From NCBI GenBank assembly GCA_035560815.1, contig DATMYR010000009.1:9184-73183 (forward strand): DNA of 64,000 nt, in the 5' to 3' direction. Both the position numbers and the translations under genes were made by a program. Below the pieces are notes generated by a model, which saw only the letters and a program-made list of their open reading frames with translations, searched no databases and was not told the DNA's origin. Positions 63,460 to 64,000 of this stretch are shown piece by piece. This stretch comes from UBA5314 sp035560815 (GTDB lineage Bacteria; Bacillota; Syntrophomonadia; Syntrophomonadales; Syntrophomonadaceae). How positions within the stretch are numbered: position 1 is the stretch's first letter; every line of letters begins with the position of its first letter.

Positions 63460-64000
63460 CTAATGTTCTGTAATGTTAACAAGCCCACGTCGATCAACAA
63501 TTCTTGGAGGTTCTTCTAACCAGCCATTATCTATCATAATGTTCACACCATCTTCAAAATAGTTAATAACCGATGCTGATATTTTGGCTAATTCAACCGT
63601 AAGATCATGTCTAAGGCTATTTGTCAGACTGCTTCCTTATACCAATGCTCCTCCACTGTTTAAATTAACCAAATGGAACATCATCAGCTTGTCTGAAAAC
63701 GGAGGTACTGTTGAATCAGTAACCATGTTATCCCAATAAGTAGCAATAGGCACGTCTTCTCGCTTTAAGATTGATGAAAAGGTATCGATGATATTTGATG
63801 CAGTGTTTATTCCCCTTGTTATATACGCACGAACCTGTTCAGATCTTGCTGTTTGTTTGAATCCCATCAGCAAGTATTTACCCAGGTAGTTTATATTAAT
63901 TGCATGAGAAAGCATTGATATTTCTTGGGCGAGCAGCGGTCTCTTCTCCCCTAAAAACCCCGTTAGAAAGTTCTGCTTCTTAATAAAGTCAACCTTTTTT
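63460..64000 (-). pseudogene. DUF3231-family gene with in-frame TAA, 5' end off window
   Basis: The minus-strand frame continues to the right edge (..VDFIKKQNFLTGFLGEKRPL), then LSHAININYLGKYLLMGFKQ and DSTVPPFSDKLMMFH, hallmarks of DUF3231 proteins found in spore formers. It meets TAA at 63637-63639. The same frame then resumes as GSSLTNSLRHDLTVELAKIS and EDGVNIMIDNGWLEEPP, which is the expected family C-terminus, ending at TAG 63460. The break is thus one nonsense codon and not a frameshift. TAA excludes selenocysteine recoding. Function of the family is unknown. Confidence 0.82.

Noticed and set aside
63637..63639. Selenocysteine-type recoding of the DUF3231 stop, given the nearby sel genes
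   Set aside because: The interrupting codon is TAA, not TGA.

Overview
The window straddles the replication origin of a low-to-moderate GC, endospore-forming Firmicute. dnaA, dnaN, recF, remB, gyrB and gyrA run leftward, and rpmH, rnpA, yidD, yidC, khpB, mnmE, mnmG, rsmG, noc, parA and parB run rightward. YyaC, Noc, a KinA-like kinase, a complete selenocysteine locus and copper-amine-oxidase-N type secreted proteins suggest a clostridial anaerobe. Syntrophomonadaceae is my best guess from protein style; no search was run.

Left accessory region (about 1-22 kb). A truncated soluble chemotaxis receptor is followed by a secreted repeat/Ig-like protein whose leader carries what I read as a c-di-GMP-II riboswitch overlapping a terminator. 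Next come a MalT-type LuxR regulator and a divergent pair of c-di-GMP enzymes (FIST-PAS4-GGDEF-HD-GYP and PTS-EIIC-EAL). After those lie a sigma-54 activator with an alcohol dehydrogenase preceded by a -24/-12 promoter, and a MocR/PanB divergon around a perfect palindrome. Partial copies of the 3' half of tRNA-Ser(GGA), its terminator and flanking arm sequences recur at about 7.9, 12.5 and 15.4 kb, with the intact gene at 22.1 kb and an arm fragment at 2.3 kb. A tyrosine-integrase C-terminal relic sits beside the 15.4-kb copy. I read this as a decayed array of elements integrated repeatedly at tRNA-Ser.

Serine/translation block (22-28 kb, minus strand). A promoter and T-box leader with a UCC specifier precede a class V aminotransferase, serA and serS. 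These are followed by tRNA-Ser(UGA), tRNA-Ser(GCU), tRNA-Arg(ACG), tRNA-Arg(CCU), tadA, tRNA-Ser(CGA) and tRNA-Ser(GGA). The 3' end of tadA overlaps tRNA-Ser(CGA).

Core block (28-53 kb). A secreted copper-amine-oxidase-N protein and a polytopic membrane protein lead into pdxST, gyrAB, remB, recF, dnaN and dnaA, then the origin and the rightward genes. A 670-bp stretch before mnmE contains strong inverted repeats and may encode a structured RNA. Two identical parS palindromes follow parB.

Right block (53-64 kb). Here are larC, an M23 peptidase/bactofilin pair, a phosphoribosyltransferase convergent with yyaC, a YkvI-like membrane protein, and selA-selB-tRNA-Sec. Beyond an IS21-like terminal-repeat remnant are a histidine kinase with a degenerate receiver domain and a DUF3231 gene broken by an in-frame TAA that runs off the window.
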